From: JANQPX01 sp039197065
Lineage (GTDB): Bacteria > Pseudomonadota > Alphaproteobacteria > Geminicoccales > Geminicoccaceae
Reading direction: 5' to 3'
Assembly (NCBI GenBank): GCA_039197065.1
Contig: JBCCUL010000037.1
Span: forward strand, 26,251-90,250
Length of the DNA stretch: 64,000 nucleotides
Part shown: piece after piece, positions 9,120-18,227 of the stretch
Layout of the letters: every line of letters starts with the position of its first letter
How positions within the stretch are numbered: position 1 is the first letter of the stretch
The notes under the pieces: model-generated
Seen by the model: the letters and a program-made list of their open reading frames with translations, nothing else
Told to the model about the DNA's origin: nothing
Database searches by the model: none
Made by a program: the position numbers and the translations under genes

Positions 9120-9842
9120 GTGTCGATAAGCAGCAAACTCTCGCGAATCGATGTGAACTTCACGCTGAAGGATCACACCTACGACGTTCTGCGCGCTGCG
9201 ATCCTGGACATGAACATCTACAGGGAAGGTGTCGATCTCCGTCTGGATGAGCGCCAGATGGCGGAGCAGCTTGGGATTTCGCGCACGCCGATCAGAGAAG
9301 CGCTGGCGCGTCTCGCCCAGGACGGTCTGGTCGAAATCCAGCCGCGCAAGGGCGTGTTCGTTGTTCGCAAGTCCATGGAAGAAATTCTGGAGATGGTCGT
9401 CACCTGGGCGGCCTTGGAAAGCATGGCGGCCAGGCTTGCCGCCGATCACGCAAGCGACAAAGATCTGCGCGATCTTAGAAAGTTCGCGATGAAGCACAGC
9501 GTCGATGCGGCGCGCGCCGATCTCGCTGAGTATTCGGAAGCGAATATCCAGTTCCATCAACGGATCCTGGAACTGTCCGGCTGCTCGCTCCTTAAGACGA
9601 CGGCGGACGGGCTGTTTGAGCATATGCACGCCGCCCGGCGTCGGGCGATGGGCGAGAACGATCGCGCCAGCCGCTCGGTCGTCGATCATATGGAAATCAT
9701 CGAAGCGCTGGAGGCGCGCGACGGCGATCTCGCCGAGCGCCTGGTGCGCGAGCACACCATGAAGCTGCACGACCATATCCGCAAAACCTGGACAAGGCTT
9801 GAGAATCTCGGTTCGGATCCGGTCGCCGCCGGTTCAGACTAA
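9120..9842 (+). CDS. GntR-family (FCD/FadR subfamily) regulator of the oxalate cluster
   Basis: DNA-binding repressor or activator with an N-terminal winged helix (QLGISRTPIREALARLAQDG then IQPRKGVFV) and a C-terminal all-helical FCD ligand domain with histidines expected to bind a metal (FHQRILELSG, VDHMEIIEAL, REHTMKLHDHI). GTG 9120 (SISSKLSRID...) is preferred because GGGGG lies 10-15 bases upstream; TTG 9099 and GTG 9102 are alternatives. It is 18 bases ahead of oxc on the same strand, so it probably senses oxalate, oxalyl-CoA or formyl-CoA. Candidate operators: 9052-9061 and 11697-11709. Confidence 0.9.
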   Translation: MSISSKLSRIDVNFTLKDHTYDVLRAAILDMNIYREGVDLRLDERQMAEQLGISRTPIREALARLAQDGLVEIQPRKGVFVVRKSMEEILEMVVTWAALESMAARLAADHASDKDLRDLRKFAMKHSVDAARADLAEYSEANIQFHQRILELSGCSLLKTTADGLFEHMHAARRRAMGENDRASRSVVDHMEIIEALEARDGDLAERLVREHTMKLHDHIRKTWTRLENLGSDPVAAGSD

Positions 9843-9860
9843 ACAGGAAAGACCAAGACC

Positions 9861-11594
9861 ATGAGCGCAACCGTCGCTGTGACCAACGACAAAGCCCCGG
9901 AAGCGGCGCTTACCGATGGGTTCCATCTTCTCATCGATGCACTGAAGCTGAACGGCGTCGAGACGATCTATGGCGTACCCGGCATTCCGATCACCGACCT
10001 CGGCCGGATGATGCAGGAAGAAGGCATGCGCGTCCTGTCCTTTCGCCATGAGCAGAATGCGGGCAATGCAGCGGCGATCGCAGGCTTCCTTACCAAGAAG
10101 CCGGGCATTTGCCTGACCGTTTCGGCGCCTGGTTTCTTGAACGGCCTGACGGCTCTGGCTCACGCCAATACGAACTGCTGGCCGATGATTCTGATTTCCG
10201 GCTCCTCCGAACGCGAAGTCGTCGATCTGATGCAGGGCGACTATGAGGAGATGGATCAGCTTGCGATTGCCAAGCCGCTCTGCAAGGCGGCCTATCGCAT
10301 CCTGCACGCGGAAGATATCGGCATCGGCGTCGCCCGCGCCATCCGCGCCGCGGTGTCCGGGCGCCCCGGCGGCGTTTATCTGGACATTCCTGGCAATCTC
10401 CTCGGCCAGGTGATGGATGAGGTCGAAGGTCAAAAGTCGCTGGTCGAGGTCATCGATCCGGCGCCCGCGCAGCGGCCGGCGCCGGAAGCCATCGACCGTG
10501 CGATCGAGGTGATCAAGTCTGCGAAGAAACCGCTGATCATCCTCGGCAAAGGCGCCGCTTACGCCCAGGCGGACGACGCGGTGTGCGCCTTCGTCGAAAC
10601 CTCCGGCATCCCCTATCTTCCAATGAGCATGGCCAAAGGCCTGTTGCCGGACACCCACCCCCAGTCCGCGGGTCCAGCGCGCTCGCTGGTCCTGAAAGAG
10701 TCGGATGTGGTGGTGATGGTCGGTGCGCGGCTCAACTGGCTTCTCTCTCACGGCAAGGGCAAGCCGTGGGGCGAGCCTCATTCGACCAGGTTCGTGCAGA
10801 TCGACATCGAACCCAAGGAGATGGACAGCAATGTCGAGATCGCCGCACCCGTGGTCGGCGACATCGAAAGCTGCCTGACAGCGCTGACCGACGCCATGGG
10901 CAAGGGCTGGCAAAAGCCGCCATCGGCCTGGATCGATGCGGTCAGCCAAAAGCGAAACGCCAATGTCGAGCGCATGGCGGCGAACCTGCAGAACAACAGC
11001 TCGCCGATGAACTATGCCGCGGCACTCGGTTCGCTGAAGCGCGTGATCGCCGAACGTCCCGATGCCATCCTGGTGAACGAGGGGGCCAATACGCTCGACT
11101 TCGCGCGCTCGATCATCGACATGTATCAGCCGCGAAAGCGCCTCGATGTCGGCACCTGGGGCGTGATGGGCGTTGGCATGGGATCGGCGATCGCGGCGGC
11201 GGTCGAAACCGGCAAACCTGTCCTCGCGGTCGAGGGCGACAGCGCCTTTGGCTTTTCCGGCATGGAGGTCGAGACCATCTGCCGCTACAAGCTGCCGGTC
11301 TGCGTGGTCGTATTCAACAACAAAGGCATCTATCGCGGTGTCGACCAGAACCGTGCGGGCGGCGAGGATCCTGCCCCGACCGTGTTCGTCGAAAACGCCC
11401 GCTACGACATGATGATGGAGGCGTTTGGCGGCGTGGGCGTCCATGTCGACAATTCGGATGCTCTTTACCGTGCCGTGAGCGAGGCGATGGACAGCGGCAA
11501 ACCGACCCTGATCAACGCCGCCATCGATCCGGCCGCCGGTAAGGAAAGCGGCAATATCGGCTCCCTCAACCCCCAAAGCGTCGTCAAAAAGTGA
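9861..11594 (+). CDS. oxc: Oxalyl-CoA decarboxylase
   Basis: Thiamine diphosphate enzyme converting oxalyl-CoA to formyl-CoA and CO2; 577 aa against about 565-570 in known enzymes. Three TPP-enzyme domains: N-terminal pyrimidine-binding domain with VETIYGVPGIPITDLGR and the catalytic Glu in RHEQNAGNAAA, central domain with LPDTHPQSAGPARS, and C-terminal TPP/Mg domain EGDSAFGFSGMEVETI...FNNKGIYRG. Directly follows the GntR gene and precedes frc, the classical oxalate-catabolic pairing. Confidence 0.96.
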   Translation: MSATVAVTNDKAPEAALTDGFHLLIDALKLNGVETIYGVPGIPITDLGRMMQEEGMRVLSFRHEQNAGNAAAIAGFLTKKPGICLTVSAPGFLNGLTALAHANTNCWPMILISGSSEREVVDLMQGDYEEMDQLAIAKPLCKAAYRILHAEDIGIGVARAIRAAVSGRPGGVYLDIPGNLLGQVMDEVEGQKSLVEVIDPAPAQRPAPEAIDRAIEVIKSAKKPLIILGKGAAYAQADDAVCAFVETSGIPYLPMSMAKGLLPDTHPQSAGPARSLVLKESDVVVMVGARLNWLLSHGKGKPWGEPHSTRFVQIDIEPKEMDSNVEIAAPVVGDIESCLTALTDAMGKGWQKPPSAWIDAVSQKRNANVERMAANLQNNSSPMNYAAALGSLKRVIAERPDAILVNEGANTLDFARSIIDMYQPRKRLDVGTWGVMGVGMGSAIAAAVETGKPVLAVEGDSAFGFSGMEVETICRYKLPVCVVVFNNKGIYRGVDQNRAGGEDPAPTVFVENARYDMMMEAFGGVGVHVDNSDALYRAVSEAMDSGKPTLINAAIDPAAGKESGNIGSLNPQSVVKK

Positions 11595-11696
11595 CGTGGT
11601 CACAGCATCGACTTTGTGCCGCTGTCGCCAAGGGTGGTGGTATGCGCCCAAGTTTACTGCGGAGAGCACATCCGCATCATGCAGCAAGTTAATGGA

Positions 11697-11709
11697 GTGG
11701 TCACACCAC
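11697..11709 (+). promoter_or_regulatory. Candidate GntR operator upstream of frc
   Basis: GTGGT-CAC-ACCAC, a perfect 5-bp dyad with a 3-base centre, 17 bases before the frc start. It contains TGGTNNNACCA, the form bound by many FadR-subfamily regulators, and differs by one base from the invariant end (GTGGTCATACCAC) of the 69-bp repeat found at 31331 and 50398. Confidence 0.55.
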
Positions 11710-11726
11710 CCACACGGGAAGCAGAC

Positions 11727-13001
11727 ATGAAAGCACTTGAAGGCATCAAGATTCTCGACTTCACCCATGTCCAGTCGGGCCCGACCTGCACGCAGCTGCT
11801 CGCCTGGTTCGGCGCTGACGTGATCAAGGTTGAGCGTCCCGGTGTCGGTGATGCGACCCGAAAGCAGCTGGTCGACGTGCCGGGCGCCGACTCGCTCTAC
11901 TTCACCATGCTGAACCACAATAAGCGCTCCATCGAGCTCAATTCGAAAAACGAGACCGGCAAAGAGGTGCTGACCCGGCTGATCGAGGAATGCGACGTGC
12001 TGGTCGAGAACTTCGCGCCGGGCGCCCTCGATCGTATGGGCTTTTCCTGGGAGCGCATCCAGGAGATCAACCCGCGTCTGATCATGGCCTCGATCAAGGG
12101 CTTTGGTCCCGGCAAATACGAGGACTGCAAGGTCTACGAGAACGTTGCGCAATGCGCCGGCGGCTCGGCGTCGACCACGGGCTTCCTTGACGGTCCGCCG
12201 ACGGTGACCGGGGCGCAGATCGGCGATAGCGGTACCGGCCTTCATCTGGCGCTTGGAATCGTCACCGCCCTTTTCCAGCGCGAGAAGTCGGGGCGCGGTC
12301 AGCGCGTCACCTGCGCCATGCAAGACGGCGTCTTGAACCTTGCCCGTGTGAAGATGCGCGATCAGCAGCGCCTGGCGGCGGGGCCGCTCAAGGAATATTC
12401 GCAATTCGGCGAAGGCATCCCCTTCGGCGAGGCGACGCCGCGCGCCGGCAATGATTCAGGCGGCGGCCAGCCCGGCCGTATCCTGAAGTGCAAGGGCTGG
12501 GAGCAGGATCCGAACGCTTATACCTATTTCATCATCCAGGCCGCCGTTTGGGAGAAGGTTTGCGACGTGATCGGCGAGCCGGATTGGAAGACGAAGGAAG
12601 GCTACGCGAAACCGCCGGAGCGGCTCGACAAGCTCAACGAGATCTTCGATCGGATCGAGGAATGGACCATGACCAAGACCAAATTCGAGGTCATGGACAT
12701 CTGCAACCCGCACGACATCCCGGTGGGGCCGATCCTGTCGATGAAGGAGATCTCGGAAGACGAGGGGTTGTTCGCCACCGGTACGATGGTCAAGGTCGAC
12801 CATCCCGAGCGCGGGCCCTATCTGAGCGTCGGCTGCCCGATCAAGCTTTCCGACAGCCCCGCCGAGGTGAAGCGCTCGCCTTTGCTTGGCGAACATACCG
12901 AAGAAATTCTGACCGACGTACTTGGCTATAGCGGTGACGATCTTGATCGGGTCGTTAGCTCGGGTGCCGTCGGTACAGTTGATCGTGATGCGGCGGATTG
13001 A
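11727..13001 (+). CDS. frc: Formyl-CoA:oxalate CoA-transferase
   Basis: Class III CoA-transferase moving CoA from formyl-CoA (or another donor) to oxalate. ATG 11727 with GGAAG upstream gives 424 aa, the usual length; the longer frame from 11616 lacks a start signal. Starts KALEGIKILDFTHVQSGPT, has SIKGFGPGKYEDCKVYENV and AQIGDSGTGLH, where the Asp (residue 167) matches catalytic Asp169 of the Oxalobacter enzyme, and GRGQRVTCAMQDGVLNL. Separated from oxc by 132 bases holding a candidate operator, so it may have its own promoter. Confidence 0.96.
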   Translation: MKALEGIKILDFTHVQSGPTCTQLLAWFGADVIKVERPGVGDATRKQLVDVPGADSLYFTMLNHNKRSIELNSKNETGKEVLTRLIEECDVLVENFAPGALDRMGFSWERIQEINPRLIMASIKGFGPGKYEDCKVYENVAQCAGGSASTTGFLDGPPTVTGAQIGDSGTGLHLALGIVTALFQREKSGRGQRVTCAMQDGVLNLARVKMRDQQRLAAGPLKEYSQFGEGIPFGEATPRAGNDSGGGQPGRILKCKGWEQDPNAYTYFIIQAAVWEKVCDVIGEPDWKTKEGYAKPPERLDKLNEIFDRIEEWTMTKTKFEVMDICNPHDIPVGPILSMKEISEDEGLFATGTMVKVDHPERGPYLSVGCPIKLSDSPAEVKRSPLLGEHTEEILTDVLGYSGDDLDRVVSSGAVGTVDRDAAD

Positions 13002-13008
13002 GGGTTAG

Positions 13009-13929
13009 ATGATGCGTTTGATCGTGATGGGCCAGCAGGCGTTCGGCAAAGACGCGCTCGCCAAGATCCTCGAGACCGGTACCGACGAAGTGGTCGCCGT
13101 CTATTGTGAGCCGGACAAGGATGGCAGGCCCGTCGACCCGATCAAGGCGTTTGCGGAAGAGAAGGGGCTTCCGGTCCGTCAGCCCGCCCATTTCAAGGAT
13201 CAGGCGACGCTCGACGAGCTGGCGAGCTATGATGCCGACCTGATGATCATGGCCTTCGTCAACGTGTTCGTGCCCGAAGCTGCGCGCGACACGCCGACAC
13301 TGGGCTCGATCTGCTTTCACCCCTCGCTCCTGCCGCTGCATCGCGGACCGTCGGCGGTCAACTGGCCGATCATCATGGGCAGCACGCGGTCCGGCTTCTC
13401 CTGGTTCTACCCGACCGACGGTTTGGACGAGGGCGACGTCCTCCTGAACTGGCAATGCGAGATCGCGCCCGATGACACGGTGATCGATCTCTACTTCAAG
13501 AAAATCTACCCGGCCGCCATTTCCTCGGTTCCGGAGGTTTGCGACCTCTTCCGCTCCGGCAACCCGCCGCGCATCGAGCAGGATGAAAGCCAGGCCACCT
13601 ATGAGCGGCGCTGCACCAAGAAGCACGCGGCGATCGATTGGCACAAGCCCGTCAGTCAGGTCTACGATCTCATCCGCGGCACCAATCCCGCCCCCGGTGC
13701 TTGGACGACCCATGAGGGTGCTGAGCTCAGTATATTCGACAGTGCCCGCGTCGACGGCGACGGCATTTCCGGCCGGGTGATGGACGTCTCGGATGACGGC
13801 GTCACGGTGCAGTGCATCGGCGGCCGTATCCTGGTGAAGCGCGTCCGGCCGGCTGGCGGAGATAAGCAACCCGCTGCCGCCTGGGCTGCAGAAAGCGGGC
13901 TTAAGGCGGGCGATACATTGGGGGCCTGA
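13009..13929 (+). CDS. Formyltransferase-family protein similar to the hydrolase domain of 10-formyl-THF dehydrogenase
   Basis: 306 aa, 7 bases after frc. N-terminal formyl_transf_N fold (LIVMGQQAFGKDAL, CEPDKDGRPVDPI), then ICFHPSLLPLHRGPSAVNW and DGLDEGDVLLNWQCEIAPDDTV, and a C-terminal Formyl_trans_C barrel (WHKPVSQVYDLIRGTNPAPGAWTT). It resembles the N-terminal domain of ALDH1L1 more than methionyl-tRNA formyltransferase: the catalytic His104 and Asp140 are present, but the Asn of the NxH motif is missing (CFH). Likely handles 10-formyl-THF or formyl-CoA. Its place between frc and fhs suggests formyl transfer between CoA and folate, or formate release; neither is shown. Confidence 0.8.
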   Translation: MMRLIVMGQQAFGKDALAKILETGTDEVVAVYCEPDKDGRPVDPIKAFAEEKGLPVRQPAHFKDQATLDELASYDADLMIMAFVNVFVPEAARDTPTLGSICFHPSLLPLHRGPSAVNWPIIMGSTRSGFSWFYPTDGLDEGDVLLNWQCEIAPDDTVIDLYFKKIYPAAISSVPEVCDLFRSGNPPRIEQDESQATYERRCTKKHAAIDWHKPVSQVYDLIRGTNPAPGAWTTHEGAELSIFDSARVDGDGISGRVMDVSDDGVTVQCIGGRILVKRVRPAGGDKQPAAAWAAESGLKAGDTLGA

Positions 13930-13967
13930 ACTAACGGGCATCGAGATAACCAAGCAGGATAACGAGC

Positions 13968-15644
13968 ATGGCCTTTAAGACCGATATCGAAATTGCCCGC
14001 GAAGCGAAGAAGCAGCCCATTCAGGAGGTCGGCGCGAAACTCGGCATCGATGCCCAGGATCTCGTTCCCTACGGTCATGACAAGGCCAAGATCAGTGCGG
14101 ATTTCATCGCGAAACAGGCCGGCAATAAGGATGGCAAGCTCATCCTGGTGACCGCGATCAACCCGACGCCTGCGGGCGAGGGCAAGACCACGACCACCGT
14201 CGGTCTCGGCGACGGCTTGAACGCGATCGGCAAGAAGGCCGCCGTTTGCATCCGCGAAGCCTCCCTCGGCCCCTGCTTCGGCATGAAGGGCGGCGCTGCT
14301 GGGGGCGGATACGCGCAGGTGGTGCCGATGGAGGACATGAACCTCCACTTCACCGGAGATTTTCACGCGATCACGTCGGCCCACAACCTGCTCTCGGCGA
14401 TGATCGAGAATCACATCTACTGGGGCAACGCGCTGCAGATCGATCAGCGCCGCATCGTCTGGCGCCGCGTCATGGACATGAACGACCGGGCGCTGCGCGA
14501 TATCACCACCTCGCTCGGCGGCGTCGCCAACGGTTTCCCGGGCCAGAATGGTTTCGACATTACGGTCGCCTCCGAGGTCATGGCGATTCTCTGCCTCGCG
14601 AAGGATCTGGACGACCTGCAAAAGCGCCTCGGCAGCATCATCGTCGCCTATACCCGCGAGCGGAAGCCGATCACCTGCGCCGATATCAAGGCGGATGGCG
14701 CGATGACCGTGCTGCTCAAGGATGCAATGCAGCCCAATCTGGTGCAGACGCTCGAGAACAATCCGGCCTTTGTGCATGGCGGCCCCTTCGCCAACATCGC
14801 CCATGGCTGCAATTCGGTGGTCGCCACCAAGACCGCGCTCAAGCTTGCCGATTATGTGGTGACCGAGGCCGGTTTCGGCGCCGATCTCGGCGCCGAGAAG
14901 TTCATGAACATCAAATGCCGAAAGGCGGGTCTGGCGCCGTCGGCCATCGTGATCGTCGCCACCATCCGCGCCATGAAGATGAATGGCGGCGTGCTGAAGC
15001 AGGATCTGGGTGCCGAGAATGTCGAGGCGGTCAAAGCGGGCTGCGCCAATCTCGGACGGCATATCGAGAACATCAAAGGCTTCGGCGTGCCCGCGGTGGT
15101 GGCGATCAACCATTTCCACGGCGACTCCGAGGCCGAGATTCAGGCCTGCCGCGCCTATGTGGAAAGCCAGGGCTCCGAGGCGATCCTCTGCAAGCATTGG
15201 GCCGATGGTTCCGCCGGCACGAAGGAACTCGCGACCCGCATCGCCGAGATCGCCGATGCCGATCAGGGCAACTTCGAAACGCTCTACCCCGACGACATGT
15301 CGCTGATGCAGAAGATCGAGACCATCGCGACGCGCATCTACCGCGCCGACGAGGTGATTGCCGACAAGAAGATCAAGGATCAGCTGAAGCAGTGGGAGGA
15401 GGCCGGTTACGGCAATCTGCCGGTCTGCATGGCCAAGACCCAATACTCCTTCTCGACCGATCCCAATCAGCGCGGCGCCCCCACCGGCTTTTCCTTGCCG
15501 ATCCGCGAGGTGCGCCTGTCAGCCGGCGCCGGTTTCGTCGTCGCCATCTGCGGCGAGATCATGACCATGCCGGGCCTGCCGAGAAAGCCATCTGCGGAGA
15601 GCATCATGCTGAATGATGACGGTCTGATCGAAGGACTGTTCTAG
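13968..15644 (+). CDS. fhs: Formate--tetrahydrofolate ligase
   Basis: Makes 10-formyl-THF from formate, ATP and THF; 558 aa, normal length. P-loop PTPAGEGKTTTTVGL near residues 62-77, SLGPCFGMKGGAAGGGYAQV, the N-terminal KTDIEIAREAKKQPI typical of the family and a C-terminal substrate loop MPGLPRKPSAESI. Follows the formyltransferase-like gene by 38 bases. It gives formate produced by frc/oxc a way into C1-folate assimilation (for example the serine cycle), in parallel to oxidation by FdsAB. Confidence 0.97.
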   Translation: MAFKTDIEIAREAKKQPIQEVGAKLGIDAQDLVPYGHDKAKISADFIAKQAGNKDGKLILVTAINPTPAGEGKTTTTVGLGDGLNAIGKKAAVCIREASLGPCFGMKGGAAGGGYAQVVPMEDMNLHFTGDFHAITSAHNLLSAMIENHIYWGNALQIDQRRIVWRRVMDMNDRALRDITTSLGGVANGFPGQNGFDITVASEVMAILCLAKDLDDLQKRLGSIIVAYTRERKPITCADIKADGAMTVLLKDAMQPNLVQTLENNPAFVHGGPFANIAHGCNSVVATKTALKLADYVVTEAGFGADLGAEKFMNIKCRKAGLAPSAIVIVATIRAMKMNGGVLKQDLGAENVEAVKAGCANLGRHIENIKGFGVPAVVAINHFHGDSEAEIQACRAYVESQGSEAILCKHWADGSAGTKELATRIAEIADADQGNFETLYPDDMSLMQKIETIATRIYRADEVIADKKIKDQLKQWEEAGYGNLPVCMAKTQYSFSTDPNQRGAPTGFSLPIREVRLSAGAGFVVAICGEIMTMPGLPRKPSAESIMLNDDGLIEGLF

Positions 15645-15657
15645 GGGAGCTAGGGCG

Positions 15658-16512
15658 TTGATCAGGAAAATCCTCGTACCGGTGCGCGGCGACGACAAGG
15701 GCGACAATGTGCTCGCCCACGCCGCTGCGCTTGCCAAGCGCTTCAACGCGCATATCGAGGTGACCCACTGTCGGCCACGCCCGCAGGACATGCTGCCCTA
15801 TGGCGTTCCCGTGCCGGGTTTTCTGAAAGATCAGTTGCAAAAACAGGCGACGGATCTCGCCGACCAGGTCGAAAGCGGTCTCAAGCATGAGTTCGACGTT
15901 CTGATCCAAGAGCACGGCATCACCGTTTCAGAAGCGGCGATAAAAGATAAGCCCACGGCAAGCTGGGTCGAGGAGGAGGGGCGTCAGGTGGAGGTCATCA
16001 AGCGGCATGGACGTCTCGCTGATCTGGTTGCGGTTGCGCAGCCTGATGCGAACGGCATGCTCGGCGTCAACAGCCTGAAGTCGGCTCTTTTCCACACGGG
16101 CCGACCCGCCCTGATGTGCCCTGAGACGGATACCGTGCCCGATGATCTCGGAAGCCATATCGCGATTGCCTGGAACGGCTCGACCGAGGCGGCGCGCGCC
16201 GTCGCTTTGACTAAAGGGCTGATCGAAGGAGCCGAGAAGGTCACGATCCTGACCGGCGGTGTCGAGGTCCACGGCACGCGCGCCCGCGATCTCGTCGACT
16301 ATCTGCAACTCGGTGGTTTGACGCCGACTGTCGATCGGTTTTCCGGCGCAGGCAATGTCGGTGCGGAGTTGCTCACCCGGGCGAAAGCCGCCGGCGCCAG
16401 CCTGATGGTCATGGGCGCCTATGGCGACAACTATGAAAAAGAAGTGATGTTCGGCGGCAACACGCAGTCGATCATCGAAAAGGCCGATATGCCTGTCGTG
16501 ATGGTTCACTAG
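15658..16512 (+). CDS. Universal stress protein (UspA family, two-domain)
   Basis: 284 aa; TTG start (IRKILVPVRG) preceded by GGGGAG. Two Usp-like halves: residues 1-150 and about 160-284, the second with HIAIAWNGSTEAARAV and GASLMVMGAYGDNYEKEVMFGGNTQSII, a typical ATP-binding C-terminal pattern. Thirteen bases after fhs, so co-transcribed with the oxalate genes. Role in oxalate metabolism unknown; stress tolerance is a guess. Confidence 0.85.
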   Translation: MIRKILVPVRGDDKGDNVLAHAAALAKRFNAHIEVTHCRPRPQDMLPYGVPVPGFLKDQLQKQATDLADQVESGLKHEFDVLIQEHGITVSEAAIKDKPTASWVEEEGRQVEVIKRHGRLADLVAVAQPDANGMLGVNSLKSALFHTGRPALMCPETDTVPDDLGSHIAIAWNGSTEAARAVALTKGLIEGAEKVTILTGGVEVHGTRARDLVDYLQLGGLTPTVDRFSGAGNVGAELLTRAKAAGASLMVMGAYGDNYEKEVMFGGNTQSIIEKADMPVVMVH

Positions 16513-16663
16513 GGGCGCATTCGTTCTACATCGATTGCGATAGAGAATTCGGCAACGGTAAATGTAAAGCAGGGAGGTCAGGTAACGCGTCCAAGCTGAA
16601 TGAACAAAGAACGATCCAAGCAAGGCAGGCCCGAACGGGTCGCCGAAATCAAAAAGGGAGATA

Positions 16664-17638
16664 ATGATGAGAATAACGAAAAGAATGGCCATGGGCCTGG
16701 CCGGTGCAGCGGCGCTGGCGACAACCTTTACCGGCACGATCGCGGAAGCCTGGGAGCCGGTTAAGCCGATCGACTTCGTGATCATGGCGGGTGCCGGCGG
16801 CGGCGCTGACCAGATCGCCCGTTTCCTGCAGTCGGTTGCCGAGAAGGACGGTCTCACCACGCTGCCGCTCGTGCCCAACAACAAGGGCGGCGGTTCCGGC
16901 GCCGAGGCGCTGATCGCGTTGAACGGCGCCAGCGACCCGGATCACACCATTCTGGTCACGCTGAACTCCTTCTTCACCACGCCGATGCGCCAGGCTGATC
17001 TCGGCATCGACATCCAGACCTTCACGCCGATCACCATGATGGGCGTCGATCCCTTCGTGCTTTGGGTGCACAAGGAAAGCGGCATCACGACCTTCGAGGA
17101 CTGGCTGGAGAAGGTGAAAGCCGATGGCGGCGAATATGTCATGGGCGGCACCGGCAAGGGCCAGGAAGACAGCATCGTCATCGCCTGGATGGAGCAGAAC
17201 TTCGACATCAAGGTGAAATACATCCCCTATGACGGCGGCGGCGCCGTCGCCAAGGATCTCGCCGGTCAGCAGATCATGGCGAGCGTCAACAACCCGGCCG
17301 AGGCCAAAGGCTTCTACGAGAACGGTGACGTGGTTCCGCTGATCGCCTTCTCCGACGAGCGCCTGCCCAACCTGCCGGACGTGCGCACGGTGAAGGAGCT
17401 GGACAAGGACTTCAGCTATTACAATCAGCGCGCCGTGGTCGGTGCGCCCGGCATGTCGGAAGAGGCGGCCGAATATTACCGCAACCTCTTCCAGACCATC
17501 TACGAGACCGAGGACTGGCAGAACTACATGGCCTCCGAGAGCCTTGAGGGCCTGCCGATGAACGCCGATGAGCAGCGCGCCTATTGGGAAACCCAGGTGG
17601 CTAACCACCAGGTGCTGCTTGAGGCCATGGGCGAGTAA
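16664..17638 (+). CDS. TTT-family transporter, periplasmic solute-binding protein (TctC-like)
   Basis: 324 aa. Cleavable signal peptide (basic MMRITKRM, hydrophobic stretch, probable cut after IAEA before WEPVKP). Mature protein has the Bug/TctC pattern: VKPIDFVIMAGAGGGADQIAR, YIPYDGGGAVAKDLAGQQI and PAEAKGFYENGDV. AAGGGAG-type RBS (GGGAG) 8 bases before ATG. It begins a tctC-tctB-tctA set 151 bases after the oxalate genes, making oxalate or a related dicarboxylate a reasonable ligand guess; the family binds many carboxylates. Confidence 0.92.
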   Translation: MMRITKRMAMGLAGAAALATTFTGTIAEAWEPVKPIDFVIMAGAGGGADQIARFLQSVAEKDGLTTLPLVPNNKGGGSGAEALIALNGASDPDHTILVTLNSFFTTPMRQADLGIDIQTFTPITMMGVDPFVLWVHKESGITTFEDWLEKVKADGGEYVMGGTGKGQEDSIVIAWMEQNFDIKVKYIPYDGGGAVAKDLAGQQIMASVNNPAEAKGFYENGDVVPLIAFSDERLPNLPDVRTVKELDKDFSYYNQRAVVGAPGMSEEAAEYYRNLFQTIYETEDWQNYMASESLEGLPMNADEQRAYWETQVANHQVLLEAMGE

Positions 17639-17660
17639 CAAGCCCACTCAATTAATCGTT

Positions 17661-17689
17661 CCCGGACAGCCTCTAAAGGGCTGTCCGGG
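17661..17689 (+). terminator. Intercistronic hairpin after tctC
   Basis: CCCGGACAGCC (17661-17671) pairs perfectly with GGCTGTCCGGG (17679-17689) around a 7-base loop. It has no T-run, so it is more likely an attenuator or 3' mRNA stabiliser. This is a common arrangement that keeps a binding protein more abundant than its membrane partners. Confidence 0.65.
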
Positions 17690-17711
17690 CAAAAATTCAA
17701 AGGGGGGCGGC

Positions 17712-18215
17712 ATGCGCCGAGCAGAAATCACGACGGCCGGTCTGCTGGCCCTCTTATCTCTTTATCTGATGTGGAAAAGCACCGAGCTCGAGATCGGTTT
17801 CATTCCGGACGAGGGCCCGGGCGGTGGCGCCTGGCCGTTCTGGCTGGCACTCATCATGCTGATCTGCACCATCATCATCGGGTTCAACGGCATCAGGCGG
17901 GCGTCTCCGCCCTCCCGTTCGGAGGAACCCTTTCTGGATCGCTATGGCCTGAAGATGCTGGGCCTGGTCGGCGGCGGAATCGTCGCTTTCGTCGGCCTGA
18001 CGCACATCATCTCGATGTATGGCGCCATGGCCATCTTCCTCTTTTACTACCTTCGCTTTCTTGGGCGTCATGGCTGGTTTCTTACGCTGAGCCTGGCGCT
18101 GGCGCTTCCTTGTGTCTTCTTCGTGTTTTTCGAGGGGTTGATGCGGATCACGCTTCCCAAAGGCATGTCCTTCATGGACCCGGTTTTCATCCCTCTGTAC
18201 CGCCTGATTTATTAG
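17712..18215 (+). CDS. TTT-family transporter small membrane subunit (TctB-like)
   Basis: 167 aa with four predicted hydrophobic segments (TTAGLLALLSLYLMW, FWLALIMLICTIIIGF, GLVGGGIVAFVGLTHII, FLTLSLALALPCVFFVFF) and the family GPGGGAWPFWLA pattern near residue 38. ATG preceded by AGGGGGG. Sits between the binding protein and the large permease; forms the membrane complex with TctA. Confidence 0.88.
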   Translation: MRRAEITTAGLLALLSLYLMWKSTELEIGFIPDEGPGGGAWPFWLALIMLICTIIIGFNGIRRASPPSRSEEPFLDRYGLKMLGLVGGGIVAFVGLTHIISMYGAMAIFLFYYLRFLGRHGWFLTLSLALALPCVFFVFFEGLMRITLPKGMSFMDPVFIPLYRLIY

Positions 18216-18227
18216 GGGAGGGCGGAC

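Noticed and set aside
9834..12404. 856-codon minus-strand open frame opposite oxc and frc
   Set aside because: Antisense of two well-identified genes; no coherent motifs.
13662..15443. 593-codon minus-strand open frame opposite fhs
   Set aside because: Antisense shadow of a highly conserved enzyme.
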